Assembly (NCBI GenBank): GCA_948567375.1
Contig: OX419757.1
Span: 71,617,836 to 71,681,835, forward strand
Reading direction: 5' to 3'
Length of the DNA stretch: 64,000 bases
From: Lunularia cruciata
Lineage: Eukaryota; Streptophyta; Marchantiopsida; Lunulariales; Lunulariaceae
Shown here: positions 1 through 12,800 of the stretch, one piece after another
Layout of the letters: every line of letters begins with the position of its first letter
Numbering within the stretch: position 1 is the first letter of the stretch
Program-made: the position numbers and the translations under genes
The notes under the pieces: generated by a model
The model's database searches: none
What the model saw: the letters and a program-made list of their open reading frames with translations, nothing else
Told to the model about the DNA's origin: nothing

Positions 1-1809
1 GGCAATAGGATGTAGTCCATCTGGAAATTCTTGTTGCAACACAGCTCCAATCGCAAAGTTAGAAGCATCAAAATCAACCACACAAGGTAGTTGAGGATCA
101 TATGGTTGAAGAATGGGTCTTGAAGACACCATATGCTTTAACTTTTGGAATGCTTCTTCATGCTTGGTGGTCCAATGGAAGCTTGAGTTCTTTGCCAAGG
201 GTTCAGTCAATGGTGCAGCCACGTGAGCATAATAGTGGATGAACCGTCGGTAAAAACTGGCCAATCCATTGAATGCTCATACTTTTGTAGCATCCTTCGG
301 GGTAGGCCAATCAGTAATGGTCTTGATCTTCTCTTCTTCTATCTTGATCCCCTCTGATGAGATCTTATGACCCAAGAATGTAACCTCCTTCTGCCAAAAA
401 GCACACTTTGACTTCTTGCAGTAGAAATTCCACTATTGTAGTCGTTTTAGGACTTCTTGCACATGATTCATGTGTTCTGCCTTTGTCCTGCTATAGATTA
501 GAATATCATCTAAGAACACCACCACGGACCGATCCAATAGTCCCTCCAACACCTGATGCATCTGATCCATGAAGATTGCTGGAGCATTAGTGAGTCCAAA
601 AGGTAGAACTCTCCACTCAAAATGTCCATACCTTGTGCAAAATGTCCATACCTTGTGCGAAAGGTAGTCTTTTGCACGTCCTCTCCTTCAATAGGAATTT
701 GCCAATAACCACTACAATTATCCAGCTTGGAAAAGTAAGTTGATCAAGCAAGTCATCGATCCGAGGCAAGGAATATGCATTCTTCACGGTTTGCTTATTG
801 AGTCCATGGTAATCAATACAGAAACGAAGTCCTCCATCCTTCTTTGGAACAAATAGTACCGGTGCTCCCCAAGGAGAGGTACTATGTCATATGAAATCCT
901 TCTCCAACAACTCTGTAAGTGTTGTTTACAACTCCTCCAACTCCTTTGGTGAGAGCCGATATATTGGTCTACTCACTGGAGTACTCCCTGGCAATAACTC
1001 GATCTTGAAGGGCATACCTCGATTGGCAGGTAATCCCTTTGGCAGATCATCCGGAAACACATCTCCAAACTCTTGAACTATCCGATCAACCATTGCTTGA
1101 TGAGGCTCTTGGCCCTCCTCAGATTGTTCTTGTGCAATTGGCTTGACCCACACCGCAAATATAGACTTATCTTCCTCCAAAGCTTGCTTTATGGCCGCTT
1201 CATTAACAAACTTCCCTTCCAGGGACTCATCTCTCTTCCAAGCTTGCTCTATGGTTGCCTTCTTGGCAAACTCCCCATCTTGGGACTCATCTCCCTTCCA
1301 GATTTGCTCTATGGCTACCTTCTCGACAAACTTCCCATCTTGGGACTGACTATTCTTAGGCGTCTTACTCAGAGGTGCCAGACAACCTAATCGGAAATTT
1401 CTACCTTGGTGTTGTACTTGAATTTGTCGTCGGGTCCAATCAAATTGAACCTTATGATGTTCAAGCCAAAGTAGACCCAGAATGATATCATAGTGTAGAG
1501 GTGCCACTACAAACCTCATACACTCCAAATACTCCTTCCCAATCTTGAAGGTAATAGGATGTGAGGTGCAGAATGCAGAACTCTTTCTACCATCCGCCAT
1601 CATCAAACTACTTCCAAACACTGGCTTGATAGGAATACCTAATTCCTTTGTTACTTGCATAGACATACAATTTTTTGAACTTCCAGAATCAACCAAAATC
1701 CTACAACCCCGATTAGATATCGTACCTTGCAAGTGAAGCAAGCTTGCATAGGTCGAGCCTTCAATCCCATTTGAACTAATCAAGCTCTCAGTAGGCGGCT
1801 CGAAATCTC
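1..1809 (-). pseudogene. Ty3/gypsy pol remnant (protease, RT, part of RNase H)
   Basis: This is the pol region of a minus-strand Ty3/gypsy element that continues past the left edge of the window. Reading right to left, it covers the aspartic protease (LVDSGSS, near 1690), a linker, reverse transcriptase (the FLDD-type catalytic box lies near 510) and the start of RNase H at the window edge. It aligns throughout with the better copy at 38359-41000. One stretch (926-1879) is still open, but stops and indels break the rest, for example a repeated stretch near 620-660. The element's gag, leader and 5' LTR follow to the right. It is a dead copy; the family call is secure. Confidence 0.85.
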
Positions 1810-1831
1810 CTATTGGGATTCTTCGTTTCCC
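1785..1831 (-). other. Decayed gag-pol -1 frameshift signal
   Basis: On the minus strand the heptamer GGGAAAC (1831-1825) is followed by CCCAATAGG, a 13-nt loop and CCTACTGAG. This matches the perfect stem of the young copy at 38349-38379 except for two mismatched pairs. The heptamer sits in the frame G GGA AAC relative to gag. It supports the idea that the signal is ancestral in this family, with the stem now eroding. Confidence 0.55.
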
Positions 1832-2709
1832 TGAACATTCTGTTCCACAAACTCCATCTGGGCAACTTGTCGAGGTCACCCATTCCTAAGTGGACATTCA
1901 GCAATGCGATGTCCAACTTGGCGACAATAAAAGCAACTTCCATTTTGTCATAATCTTTCTTTATCTGCTGTGCCAAGTGGTCTTTGTTGGATAGCATCAA
2001 TCTCCATTGGTACTGGTTCTTCCACTTGTGGTACTGGTAGGCTTTGTGTAGGTCAAGGTCAAGACCAAGTTGTCGCAACCAAGGAATCAAAATGCTCAGC
2101 CAATTGCATGGCTTCTTCTACATTTTGTGGCTCCCACATGGTCACCTCCAATTTGGTTCGTGACTTCAATCCTTGCACAAATCAATCCAGAACTTCACCT
2201 TCTTAGATATTTGGAATTTGCATGATGATGTTTTGAAATTGTGTGATGTAGCTTCTCATTGAGCCAATCTGCCTCAACTCCGCCAATTTATCTCGTGCGG
2301 CTCGGGTGGCATTTATAGTTTGAAATTGACCAAGTATTGCATCCTTGAATTTTGCCCATGTCGAAATTGGTGTAACAATTTGTCATTCAGCTCTTTCTAC
2401 TCGGGATCGCCACCAAAGTTTTGCCACCCCATCCAATTGGCTAGAAGCCAAGAGAATTTGTTTCCGCTCATCTTGAAGATTGGTGGCTTCAAAGTAACAT
2501 TTGCAGTCAAACACAAAATTCTCCATTGTGCTTGGAAGATTCTTGCCTTCAAACACCTTAGGTTTTGGAAATCAAATGCAATCTTCTCCATCTTGAACTG
2601 GCGCTCTGTCTATCTGTTCTTGTCATTGCTGATCTCGTTCATCCAACAATCGAGTAAGATGCTCAATTTGTTGTTGCATTGCAAGGATAACATCCGGTAT
2701 TGCCGCCAT
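1810..2709 (-). pseudogene. Ty3/gypsy gag remnant
   Basis: This is the gag region of the same minus-strand element. It is the same length (900 nt from ATG to stop) as the intact gag at 37457-38356 and aligns along its whole length, but is interrupted by stops. The zinc-knuckle region lies near 1890-1935. The end of gag keeps the heptamer GGGAAAC (minus strand, 1831-1825) in the same frame as in the young copy, directly before the gag stop. Gag is the structural protein that packages the RNA; this copy cannot make it. Confidence 0.8.
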
Positions 2710-2980
2710 CGCTACTACTCTTTTCTACTACACTCAATTTATCTAGTTGATTAAAACATAGATACAACATGTCCACCGTTCTCCATAAGTTACAACTGGA
2801 AGTATCAAGGGTTCCTCTGACATGGTGATCATGTGTAGAAAATCCTGCCCAAAGCGCAAGGTGATGAATTGTGTAAAATGATGCTTTGGTAATATCTTGA
2901 CATGAAAGTCCCAATGGTTTGGTGGAAGTGGATTTGGTGGTCCATAAATTCCATCCATCCCATTCCTGCTCTGATACGAA
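2710..2980 (-). other. Ty3/gypsy leader with degenerate primer-binding site
   Basis: This is the untranslated leader between the 5' LTR and gag of the minus-strand element. The primer-binding site lies at 2968-2979; read on the minus strand it is TCGTATCAGAGC, one mismatch from the initiator-tRNA-Met type TGGTATCAGAGC. The leader contains an open frame that is also open in two other copies (see the leader ORF at 37066-37446). Confidence 0.7.
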
Positions 2981-3404
2981 TGTAAAAGACCAAAACCAAT
3001 GAGAGAAATAGGAGAATGGAAATTCACATTGGGACACTTGAATGAGGGAAAACTTCGAATGCCTAGCATGAGCTTTGACTTTGGTATTTATAGGTAGCAT
3101 ACAAGCCCTTTAGAAGCTTCTCAAGAAGCTTCCTCAAGCCGTTTTCTTAGAGTGCAAGCCAAGTTAACTAGGAAGCTTCTCAAGAAGCTTCCTTCTAGAA
3201 GCTACCTACTTGGGGGCAAGATAAGCTAATTGGAAGCTTCTAGAAGCTTCCTTCTAGAAGTTACTTACTTAAGGTGCAAGCTAAGCTAACCAGGAAGCTT
3301 CCCAAGAAGCTTCCTAGATGCTTCCGGAATATTCTAAGCTAATTTATCTTATGTGCTACTTCGTGAGCCTAACTGACTTCGTCGCTAAACTCCATATTGT
3401 TACA
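2981..3404 (-). repeat. 5' LTR of minus-strand Ty3/gypsy element
   Basis: This is a 424-bp LTR bounded by TG...CA on the plus strand (TGTAAAAGACC to ATTGTTACA). It is the reverse complement of the LTR type seen at 36763-37185 and is packed with AAGCTTC/TTCTAGAA motifs. The element has inserted into the chromodomain region of a plus-strand relative, whose remaining part resumes at 3405. The matching 3' LTR is outside the window. Confidence 0.85.
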
Positions 3405-3580
3405 ACCACATTCAACAAGGAAATCAACAACGTATGGAATACAAAGTCCTTTGGAAAGGGTATCCCTTTCATTATGCCACATGGGAACGTCTTTCTCATC
3501 TCCAGAATGTACAAACAACTATCCATGAGTTTGAAGTTTCAATGGCAACAAGGACATCACCAACTAGCGATGGGGGAATA
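3405..3580 (+). pseudogene. Ty3/gypsy chromodomain fragment
   Basis: This is the last 176 bp of a plus-strand pol, encoding the second half of a chromodomain (frame with EYKVLWKGYP and ATWE). It is followed by a polypurine-like stretch and an LTR at 3581. Its upstream part is displaced by the minus-strand element inserted immediately to the left. Chromodomains at the integrase C-terminus define the chromovirus branch of Ty3/gypsy. Confidence 0.8.
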
Positions 3581-4718
3581 TGTAACAATATGGAGTTTAG
3601 TGACAAATTTAATAGGGCTAACAAAGTAGCCCTATTACAAATATTAGCCTAGAATATTCCAAAGCTTCTTGGGAAGCTTCACGGTTAGCTTAGCTTGCAC
3701 CCCAAGTAGGTAGCTTCTAGAAGGAAGCTGTAATACCAAAAGCTAGCCATATGATCTAGATGTGAAATTTGCTTTGGTAATATCTAGAATGATATTATAC
3801 ATGATGGTCAAAATAGATCAGACAAAAGTATCACCAAAAGAGTATTTTTACTAATAGGGCAAAAATCAAAATAGACTTGAGAACCTTAGAACCAATAGCT
3901 AGATATATGATTTAAAGGTGAGAATTGGTTTAGTAACATCTGGAAGGATGTTACACATGATGGACTAAACAGATCAGAAAGAGGTATCACCAAAAAGGGA
4001 CTTCTACTAATAGAGTAGGAACTAAAATAGGCTTGAAATCTTTGGAGGCAATTACGGAGGCCTAAATGGATGGATTAGGACTCAAAAATGTGCAAATCCC
4101 CCCCCCCAATAGAGTAAAGGTTAGCATTCCCTCCCCCTTGGTTTGTCTTATCAAGAGCTTTCCAATGGTACCTTACCCACGTGATTTTGAGATTCCTATA
4201 GGAAGATTCTCTAAAAGATTCCCTTTGATCAAAGCTTGTTTGACCAACCAGATAGGACCTAGACCAACATGTCACCCATCCAAGTAAATAATCCAAGGGT
4301 AGAGTTTGCTGACATGTCACCTATTTGTGTGCCTAATCCTATGGTGGAGCTTCCTTGGAAGGGATCCTCTTTGTCTAAATAATAAAGAGAAGGTTCTCCT
4401 TTGGGGCATCAAATGTTTGAGTGTGTAATCTGTATTTTCTCTCTTCTCTTGTCCTTGGAGTATTTCAGAAGCTTCCAACTAGCTTAGCTTGCATGCCAAG
4501 TAAGCAGCTTCTAGAGGGAAGCTTCTTGATTAACTTAGCTTGCATTCCAAGAAAGCGGCTTTAAAGAAGCTTTTTAAGAAGCTTCTCAAGGTCTTGTATA
4601 TTTTTTATAAATACCAAAGCCAAAGTTCATGCTAGGCATTTAGAGTTTCACTCATTCAAATGTCCCAATGCAATTCTTCAATTCTTTTATTTCTCTCCTT
4701 GGTCTTGGATCTTTTACA
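3581..4718 (+). repeat. Ty3/gypsy LTR split by a solo LTR
   Basis: The LTR begins TGTAACAATATGG and ends CTTTTACA. It is interrupted at 3729-4467 by a solo LTR of another family; without the insert and one target copy it is about 394 bp. It belongs to the same subtype as the LTR at 36763. It serves as the 3' end of the fragment at 3405-3580 and also abuts gag sequence at 4719, so it is shared by two internal regions. Confidence 0.8.
3729..4467 (+). repeat. Solo LTR, second LTR family
   Basis: This is a 739-bp LTR starting TGTAATACC and ending GTATTTCA. It is flanked on both sides by the 5-bp target duplication GAAGC (3724-3728 and 4468-4472). No internal sequence is attached, so it is a solo LTR left by LTR-LTR recombination. 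The orientation is inferred from the related copy at 29622-30361, where a primer-binding site follows the LTR. Confidence 0.85.
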
Positions 4719-5200
4719 TTGGCAAAATTGAAGTAGATTGGTTCCATAAGAAGCTGCATCACTCAATTCCAAAACACCATAATTCAAATTCTAGATATAT
4801 TGGAATCTAAAATTCTCGATCAATTTATGAGTGGCTTGAAGTCATACACCAAATTGGAAGTGACCATGCAAGAGCCCAAACACTTGGAGGAAGCCATGCA
4901 ATTGGTTGAACACTTTGATTCTTTGGTTATGACAACTTGGTCTGACCTTGATCTTCATAGAACCTACCCACACACTACACACGGGTGGAAGAGCCAATAT
5001 CAATGGAGATCAATGCCATCTGAATGGAAACCACTTGGCCTACAAATAAGAAAAGATTGCAACAAAATGGTGGTTGCTTTTATTGTCACCAAATTAGGTA
5101 TCCAATTGTTGAATGTCTACTCAAGAATAGATGACCCAAACAACTTGCCCAAATGGAGTTCACGGAGTGTGATGATCAAGGAATTGAGAATCCTAGTAGG
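4719..5200 (+). pseudogene. Ty3/gypsy gag remnant, 5' half missing
   Basis: Directly after the LTR at 3581-4718, sequence matching the middle of gag begins (frame with SCITQFQN, then LDQFMSGLKS). The primer site, leader and the first ~150 gag codons are absent. An open stretch at 4800-5231 keeps much of the C-terminal half of gag, including the region that corresponds to the zinc knuckle in another frame. The abrupt junction points to deletion or inter-element recombination rather than simple decay. Confidence 0.75.
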
Positions 5201-8200
5201 AGAACTTGAGCCCTATTTGGAACATGATTAGTTCCAAAGGGATTGAAGGCTCAAATTATGCAAGTTTTTTATACTTGCAAGGCATGATATTTGATCATGG
5301 TTGTAGGATTTTGGTTGATTCTAGAAGTTCAAAAACTTGTATGTACATACAATTACCAAAGGAATTAAGTATTCTATCAAACCATTAATTGGAAGTAGAT
5401 TGATAATGGCAGATGGTAGAAAAGGTTCTATATTCCGTATGTCACATCTTATTACACTCAAGATTGGGAAGGATCATTTGGAGTATATGAATTTTGTGGC
5501 ACCTCTACACCATGATATCATTCTAGATTTGCCTTGACTTGAATGTCATAAGGTTCAATTTGATTGGACCGACTACAAATTCAAGTACAACACCAAGACA
5601 AGAATTATCAATTAGGTTGTCTTGCACCTTTGAGTAAGACAACTAAGAATAGTTGGTCCCAAGATAGAGATTTTGTTAGTAAAGCTACCATAGAGCAAGC
5701 TTTGGAGGAAGATAAACTTCTTTTTGTGATGTGAATCAAGTTGATTACACATGGAGAATCTAATGAGGGCCAGAAGCTTCATCAAGCAATGGTTGATCAA
5801 ACAGTTCAAGAGTTTGCAGACATGTTTTTTGATGATCTGCCAAAGGGATTACACTCCGATCATGGTATGCACTTCAAGATTGAGCTATTTTCAAGAAGTA
5901 CTCCAATGAGTAGACCAATCTATCAACTCTCACTAAAGGAGTTGGATGAGCTTCAAACAACATTGATGGAGTTGTTGGGAAGGATTTCATATGATATAGT
6001 ACATCTCCTTGCGGAGCACCAATACTAATTGTTCCAAAGAAGGATGAAGTACTTTTTTTTTGTAATGATTACTATGGCCTCAATAAAAAAATAGTGAAGA
6101 ATGCATATCCCTTGCCTTGAATGAATTATTTGCTCAACTAATTGAGTAGAGCACAACACTTCTCTAGTTTAGATCTCCAAAGAAGATATTGGTAAATTTC
6201 TATTGATAGAGAGGATGTGCAAAAGATTACCTTTTGCATTCTGAATGGAGAGTTCTACCTTTTGGGCTCACTAATGCTCAAGTAATCTTCATGGATCAAA
6301 TGCTAAGAGTTTTGGATGGATGATTGGATTGGTATGTGGTGATGTTCTTGGATGATATTTTAATCTGTAGCAAGATGGAGGTAGAATACAAAAATCACAT
6401 GCAAGAAGTCCTAAGATGACTACATTAATGGAAGTTTTACAAGAAGAAGTTAAAGTGTGCTTTTTGGCAAAAGGAAATTACCTTCTTGTTCATAAGATCT
6501 CATCAAAGGGGATCAAGATTGAAGAGGAGAAAATCAAAGCGTTATTGATTCCAAAGGATATCACAAAATTGCGGGCATTTAATGGATTGGCAAGTTTTTA
6601 CCGATGATTCATCTACTATTATGCTCATATTGACCAATCTCTTGAGGAAGACCGCAAGCTTTCAATGGACCAAGCACCACCAAGCACAAAGAAGCATTTC
6701 AAAAGTTGAAACATATGGCGTCTTCAAGTCATATTCTTCAACAATATGATCCTCAACTACCTTGTGTGGTTGATTTTGATACTTCTAACTTTGCAATGGG
6801 AGTTTTGTTGCAATAGGAATTTCTAGACTAGTTACATCCCATGGCCAATATGTTTTTTCAACTAAACATCTCAGAAAGGAATTACTCTACTTGAGGTTGA
6901 GAAAAACTAGCAATGGTATATACCACCAAGTTATTGAGGCATTATCTCTTGGGGAAACAAATGATCATGCAAACCAATCACAAACCCTTGTTACAAACAT
7001 TACATCTGGAGCACATGAAGAGTTAACATCATTGATAGGAGGAACAAATATAGTTGTTTGACCTCAAACTAGAGTACAAACATGGTAGATTCCATGTCAT
7101 CCCTAATGCCCTATCATGACAACCTGATTTGAAGTCTCTTCTTCTCATCACAATGGCAATTATGATAGTGTTAGTCAACTCAAGAATCCAAATCAAGTTC
7201 AAGACAACTCTACAATAAGACCTCTTCTTTCAGATGGTATAAGGTTTCTTGCAACACATGACAAGGAATACAATACCTTCTATTCTATAAGAATTGGAGA
7301 ATATTCTAGCCAAGTGAGATCTATGACTTGTGTGCCTTCAAGAAGCCCATGACTTAACAATTACTGGTCACATGGGTGTGGACAAGACCTTTGGTACCCT
7401 ATAATGCCAATGGTGGTGGCCCAATATGGCATAAGATGTGGCAGATCTTGTGAGAGCTGCCAATGTAATAAGGCCAACAACCAAAAACCAAGTGGATTTG
7501 TTCAACCACTTTTCATCCCATTTGCTCAATAGGAACATGTAAGCTTAGATCTCATCACATTTTTGCCCAAGACAAAGCAAGAACACACAACAATTGTGGT
7601 GTTTGTTGATAAGCATAATAAAAAAATCCATTTGGCACCAATATTTGATATAATGGATGCTCTAACATTAGCCTAGATCTACATTCACAATGTCTTCAAA
7701 CATCATGGGGTGCCTCACATACTCATCTCTGACAGTGATCCTTGATTCATCAAAAAATTTGGCAAGCACTCTTCTAAGTACTCAACACCAAGCTTGCTTT
7801 GTCCATGCTCTATCATCCTCAAACTGATGGACAAACTAAACGTGCAAATTGCACCTTGGAGGATGTGCTTCATACTTTTGTTCACCATACCAATTGGGAT
7901 GAATGTCTTACAACCATTGAGTTTGCCTACAATAATCCAAAACAAGCAAGCACTAGATTCTCTCCCTTCTTCCTTAATTTTGGCCTAGACCCACTTGTTC
8001 CAGATTCTCTCCTTGCTACTCCTCCATCTCATGTCCCTCATACTTCCACCTTGTTGACCACAATATCTCAATCTCTACAAAATGTCAAATCTCATCTTCT
8101 TGTTGCTCAAAATCGTCAAAAAACAATAAATAGACCAACATCATCATGATCTTACCTTTCAACTCAATGATAAGGTCATGCTTTCTTCCAGTAACCTACC

Positions 8201-9377
8201 CCTCCTACTTGACACCCAAGTTCATAAACTTGCTTTTAATTAGATAGGTCCATTTGATGCACCTAAATCATTTCTCTTATTACTAATCAACTTGCCTTGC
8301 CTTGTCATATGCAAATCCACCCTATCTTTCATATTTCCAAGTTGAAACCCCTTTTTTCTAATCCATCTTCCTTTTCTTCTCTTCTCCTCCTCCTCCTCCT
8401 CGTCCTCCTCCCATCTTTATCAATGATCATGAGGAGTATGAAGTTAATTGTATCCTTGCATGTCACAACATTCAACATGGCTGCCAACAACATATGGAGT
8501 ACAAAGTCCTTTGGAAAAGGTATCCCCTTCATGATACCACTTGGGAGCCTCTTTCTCATTTCCAAAATGCACAAATAGCCATCCAGGATGTAATACTCCG
8601 AGAACAAGAGAAGAGAGAAAACACAGATTGCACACTCAAACAATCGGTGCCCAAAGGGAGCACCTTCTCTTTATTATATAGCCAAAGAGGATCTCCTCCA
8701 AGGAAGCTCCACCATAGGATTAGGGACATAGATAGGTGACATGTTAGCAAGTTCCACCCTTGGATTACTTACTTGGATGGGTGACATGTCTGGTATAGGT
8801 CCTATCTGGTTGGTCAAACAAGCTTTGACCGGAGGGAATCTTTTAGGGAATCTTCCTATAGGAATCTCAGAATCACGTAAGGTACCATTGGAAAGCTCTT
8901 GACAAGACAAAGCAGAGGGAAGGGAAGGCCAGCCTTACCTCCATTGGGGGGAATCTGTACATTTTCGAGGCCTAATCATCCATTTAGGCCTCCGAAATTG
9001 CCTTCAAAGATTTCGGGCATATTTCAGTTCCTACTCTATTAGTAGAAGTCCCCTTTTGGTGATACCTCTTTCTGATCTGTTTAGTCCATCATGTGTAACA
9101 TCCTTCCAAATGTTACCAAACCAATTCTCACCTTTAAATCATATGTCTAGCTATTGGTTCTAAGGTTCTCAAGTCTATTTTGGTTTTTGCCCTATTAGTA
9201 GAAGTACTCTTTTGGTGAAACTTCTATCTTATCTATTTTGATCATCATGTATAACATCATTCTAGATGTTACCAAACCAAATTTCACATCTAGATCATAT
9301 GGCTAGCTCTTGGTATTACACAAGAGTTTGAAGCTTCCATGGTAAAGAGGACATCACCAACTAGCAATGAAGGAATA
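5201..9377 (+). pseudogene. Ty3/gypsy pol remnant, split by solo LTR
   Basis: This is a heavily decayed pol in the order protease (near 5310), reverse transcriptase (about 5960-6420), RNase H (about 6760-7100), integrase (about 7330-8150) and chromodomain (about 8430-8588, resuming at 9321). Many stops and indels are present. A 732-bp solo LTR sits inside the chromodomain at 8589-9320. The integrase segment at 7799 reads DGQTKRAN, with Lys where chromovirus integrases have the catalytic Glu. The copy is inactive. Confidence 0.85.
8589..9320 (-). repeat. Solo LTR, second LTR family
   Basis: This is a 732-bp LTR in the opposite orientation to the copy at 3729. On the plus strand it runs from TGTAATACTCC to GGTATTACA. 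It interrupts the chromodomain of the surrounding Ty3/gypsy remnant. The flanks CAGGA (8584-8588) and CAAGA (9321-9325) look like a 5-bp target duplication with one later change; joining the host sides gives continuous chromodomain sequence. Confidence 0.85.
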
Positions 9378-9864
9378 TGTAACAATATGGAGTTTACCAA
9401 TGAGTTAGTCAAGACTAACAAAATAGCAAATAAGCCAATAATTATAAGAATATTCTAGAAGCATTTAGGAAGCTACTTGGTACTTTCCAAGTATTGGATA
9501 ATGTGCAAGCCAAGTGGTGATTTCTAGGAGAAAGCTTCCTAGCTAGCTTAGCTTGCACGCCAAGTAGGTGGCTTGTAGAAGAAAGCTTCTTGGGAAGCTT
9601 CCTGGCAAGCTTAGTTTGCATGACAAGTAGATGGATTCAAGAAGGAAGCTTCTTCAGAAGCTTTGCAATTACCTTGGCTTGCATTCTAAGAAGGTGGCTT
9701 TTAGGAAACTTCTTGTGAAACTTCTCAAGAGCCTTGTATGTTTCCCTATAAATACCAAAGCCTAAGCTCATGCTAGGCATTTAGAGTTTCACTCATTCAA
9801 GAGTCTCAATGTGATCTTTCACTTTGTTCTTCCATTCTCTTATTTCTCTCCTTGGTGTTTTACA
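9378..9864 (+). repeat. 3' LTR of Ty3/gypsy remnant (variant subtype)
   Basis: The LTR starts TGTAACAATATGG and ends GTTTTACA (487 bp). It contains a segment (tactttccaagtattgga and neighbours) shared with the LTRs at 21842 and 29432 but not with the LTR at 3581. So the two LTRs bounding this element are of different subtypes. Confidence 0.75.
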
Positions 9865-12800
9865 ACTTGGGCCACAATAGGCATATGTTAAAAGAGTCTA
9901 TGTTATGGTCTACTTCCTATCGTGCATAGGAAGTATGGGGTGCTAAATGAGGAATCTTGCTTACGGTAATTCCTCTAACTACTCATACCAAAGAACAAAA
10001 TGGAGGCATTGTGAAGATAGCAAGTGGAAGAACTCCAAACTGCATAGTGATAAAAGAAATAGGATATATCAAACTGATATAACTACCAAAGAATATACTT
10101 TAAAACCTTCAAAGTAAACAAAACAACATACAATACTAAAATCAAAAACAACCATAAAAAGGATGTACAAAGATAAAAGAGAGGGTGCAAAAGGGAGGTG
10201 GGATAAGGATCTATTTACTAATGGAGAAGATTTGCTTCTCTCCACCTAGTACTCTCTTTCTGATCTTATTTCCATCTCTTGTTGCTTCACTAAGTTGGAT
10301 CTCTCCTCCAAAAGAAACAAGACATGTAGGGACCAAACTTGGGGTTTTGATCCCTAACCAACAAATCAGTGTTGGACAAAGATCAACCTCAACCTCTTGT
10401 AATCGTTCCACTTGACGGTTGCCTTCCTCTTTGTTATTTCAGTACTTTGAGTTCATCAATTTCTTACTCCTTGCTGATATCTACAATGAAGTAATTTCTG
10501 TGCTGACCATGGAACTGAATCAATGCTTGTGGCATTGACTAGGCCCCAATTCTTTCCAGCCTTTCCAGGTGGTTGACTAGTAACAAAGGATCACTTCTCC
10601 ATGCATTTTGTATAACCTTTGTTGACAAGACTACAAAGCATTAACTTTACCAAACTGAATTAACTTTCTAAGTAAGAACTTGTGAATAATATGGATTGGT
10701 GTAGGATTTATTAGGTTTTGGTTACCTTTTTCTTGTTACTTTGTCAAACTTTCTTCTCCATTGCCAATGAGTGACTATTTTTTAATACCATTAATGTCCA
10801 TGCTGGCAAATGGGCTGAAAACCTTAGCGCACTTCTCCAGCACTTGGGTTCGGCCAGCTTTAAATAGAAGTCATCATTAAGGATGAGCTTTGCCAAAATT
10901 GAGCCATCTTTTTAGAAGAGTGCTCTCCATACAATATGCTTGATTGGCCATGTCCAAGAAAGTAAATTGTTATCTATCTATACGTAGTTGGTGTTTGCAA
11001 GATAACTATTCTTTGCATAACAAATATACATTCACCTCTAAAGTTTCTGAGGGCATTTCTAGTTGCTATTGGTTGCTTTGGTTGAGCTAACAGCTAACAT
11101 GTGGGAGGAGTTCAAAGCACATCCAAAGCATCTTCCCCAAGTTCTGAAGGGATTGGGTCAATCAATTTCAATTCTCATGCCATTTCACCTTCACCTTCAT
11201 GTGTCCTAGTGCCTAGCAACTCAACTCCCCTTGTTGTTATATTCTCATGCTTTGACTTGCTTTACAAAGGTGAGATGGGACTGGAGCCCTACAAGATCAG
11301 CAATCCACTTACTAATGAATGTAGTAGCAAGTCATGTATTGAGCTAAGGATACAATGGCAAGTACAAAAGAAAGGAGCACCTCCACCATTTATCCCATGC
11401 TAAATCTCAACAAGAACTTCAACATTCTGGCTACCAAACCATAAGTCTTCTTGGTGTCATTGTAAGGCTTAAAGTGAAATGGACTAGCTTTACAAAGTCA
11501 TCATGATTATTGGTACACCCATAGACTTTAGTTGGATCAATGGCTATAGTACTAATAGCTCTTGATCCCTTTGTTGTTGTGCCGCATTACTGGACAACCA
11601 TGAGTCATACTCTCTTTTCAAGAACTCATAATCAGCCTTACATTCACTTTAATCTTGGGTTCTAGAATAGCATGATTTGCTAGAGGAACTACTCTTTGGA
11701 TTCATGGGGAGGTCATCTTGAAACTGCTAAAGCCTTTCCTCTCCACCACTCCTTTCTTGTCTATTCTTGTAGTATTCCATCAATTGCAACGCTCAATCAA
11801 TATCTCCTTGACATGCCCAATGCCATTTAAGGGGATCCCTTGCCACAATTTATCAAGAGTTGATTTTCTTCTGCAACTTAGTGTTATTTCACACATGTGC
11901 TACTCCATGAGACTTCTCAAACTGCATTGCTATTACCATACTCTACCAGATGGTCTACTTTGTCATTTTCTTGTTCATAGATCCAAGTGCTAGTTAAAGT
12001 AGTTTCTTCAGCTCCATCTCTTGCCACCTTGGACAAGAAGTTTTTGTACATTTCTGAGTAAATCCACAAGATTTATCATCAAATGTGCTTGCAAAATTTC
12101 CCTTTATTTTTTGTCCACTCTCTCCCTTGTACTTAAGCCTCAATTGTGGATTCAATTCTAGATTCTCACAACTTTCTTCTAGTTATACAAGGACTCATAC
12201 AAAGATGGATACCACATAAGTCCCACTATATTACTCACTCCAACAAAGTTTTCATCCATGCTTCACTCATGGCTCTTGACCTCAAATCTCTCACCTTTCC
12301 TCTCGATTCCTCACTCTTGCAATTTTCCTCTATTTACAACATTGGGACTTGGACATAGAAGGAAATCTCCAAACCCCCCTTATTTACTCTCTCTAGTTGA
12401 GTTTTAGAACCAAGATTTACACACTTCTCTAGTCCTCAAATCCCTCACAATTCCTCACTCATAGGCCCAAAGAGCTCGCACCTAATTACCCATAGCCACC
12501 ATAGTTCAACTGAGCAAACCAAGCACCGGATGGTTCACATTCTAGACTCACCTTTCTTGGCCTTGGTTTTAGGTATATCAAAAAGCACTACCCTTCTTGG
12601 TGGTTGCTCTTAGCTCTGGTGGTACTTATGTATGATATTTTATAATTCATTATGATTTCTTTATCTTTATCTTACCTATTTTATATATTAATATTAATTA
12701 TAAGTTCTTAGATAACTCTAAATTTTTCATTTATCTTAAAGCATGAATTTTAGAGTTACTGAAAGAGATGTTTTGTTGAAGATGGTAGTTTTTAACATAT

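Noticed and set aside
2320..2754. Plus-strand ORF across the gag region
   Set aside because: It is antisense to the minus-strand gag remnant; the same antisense frame is open opposite the intact gag at 37412-37948.
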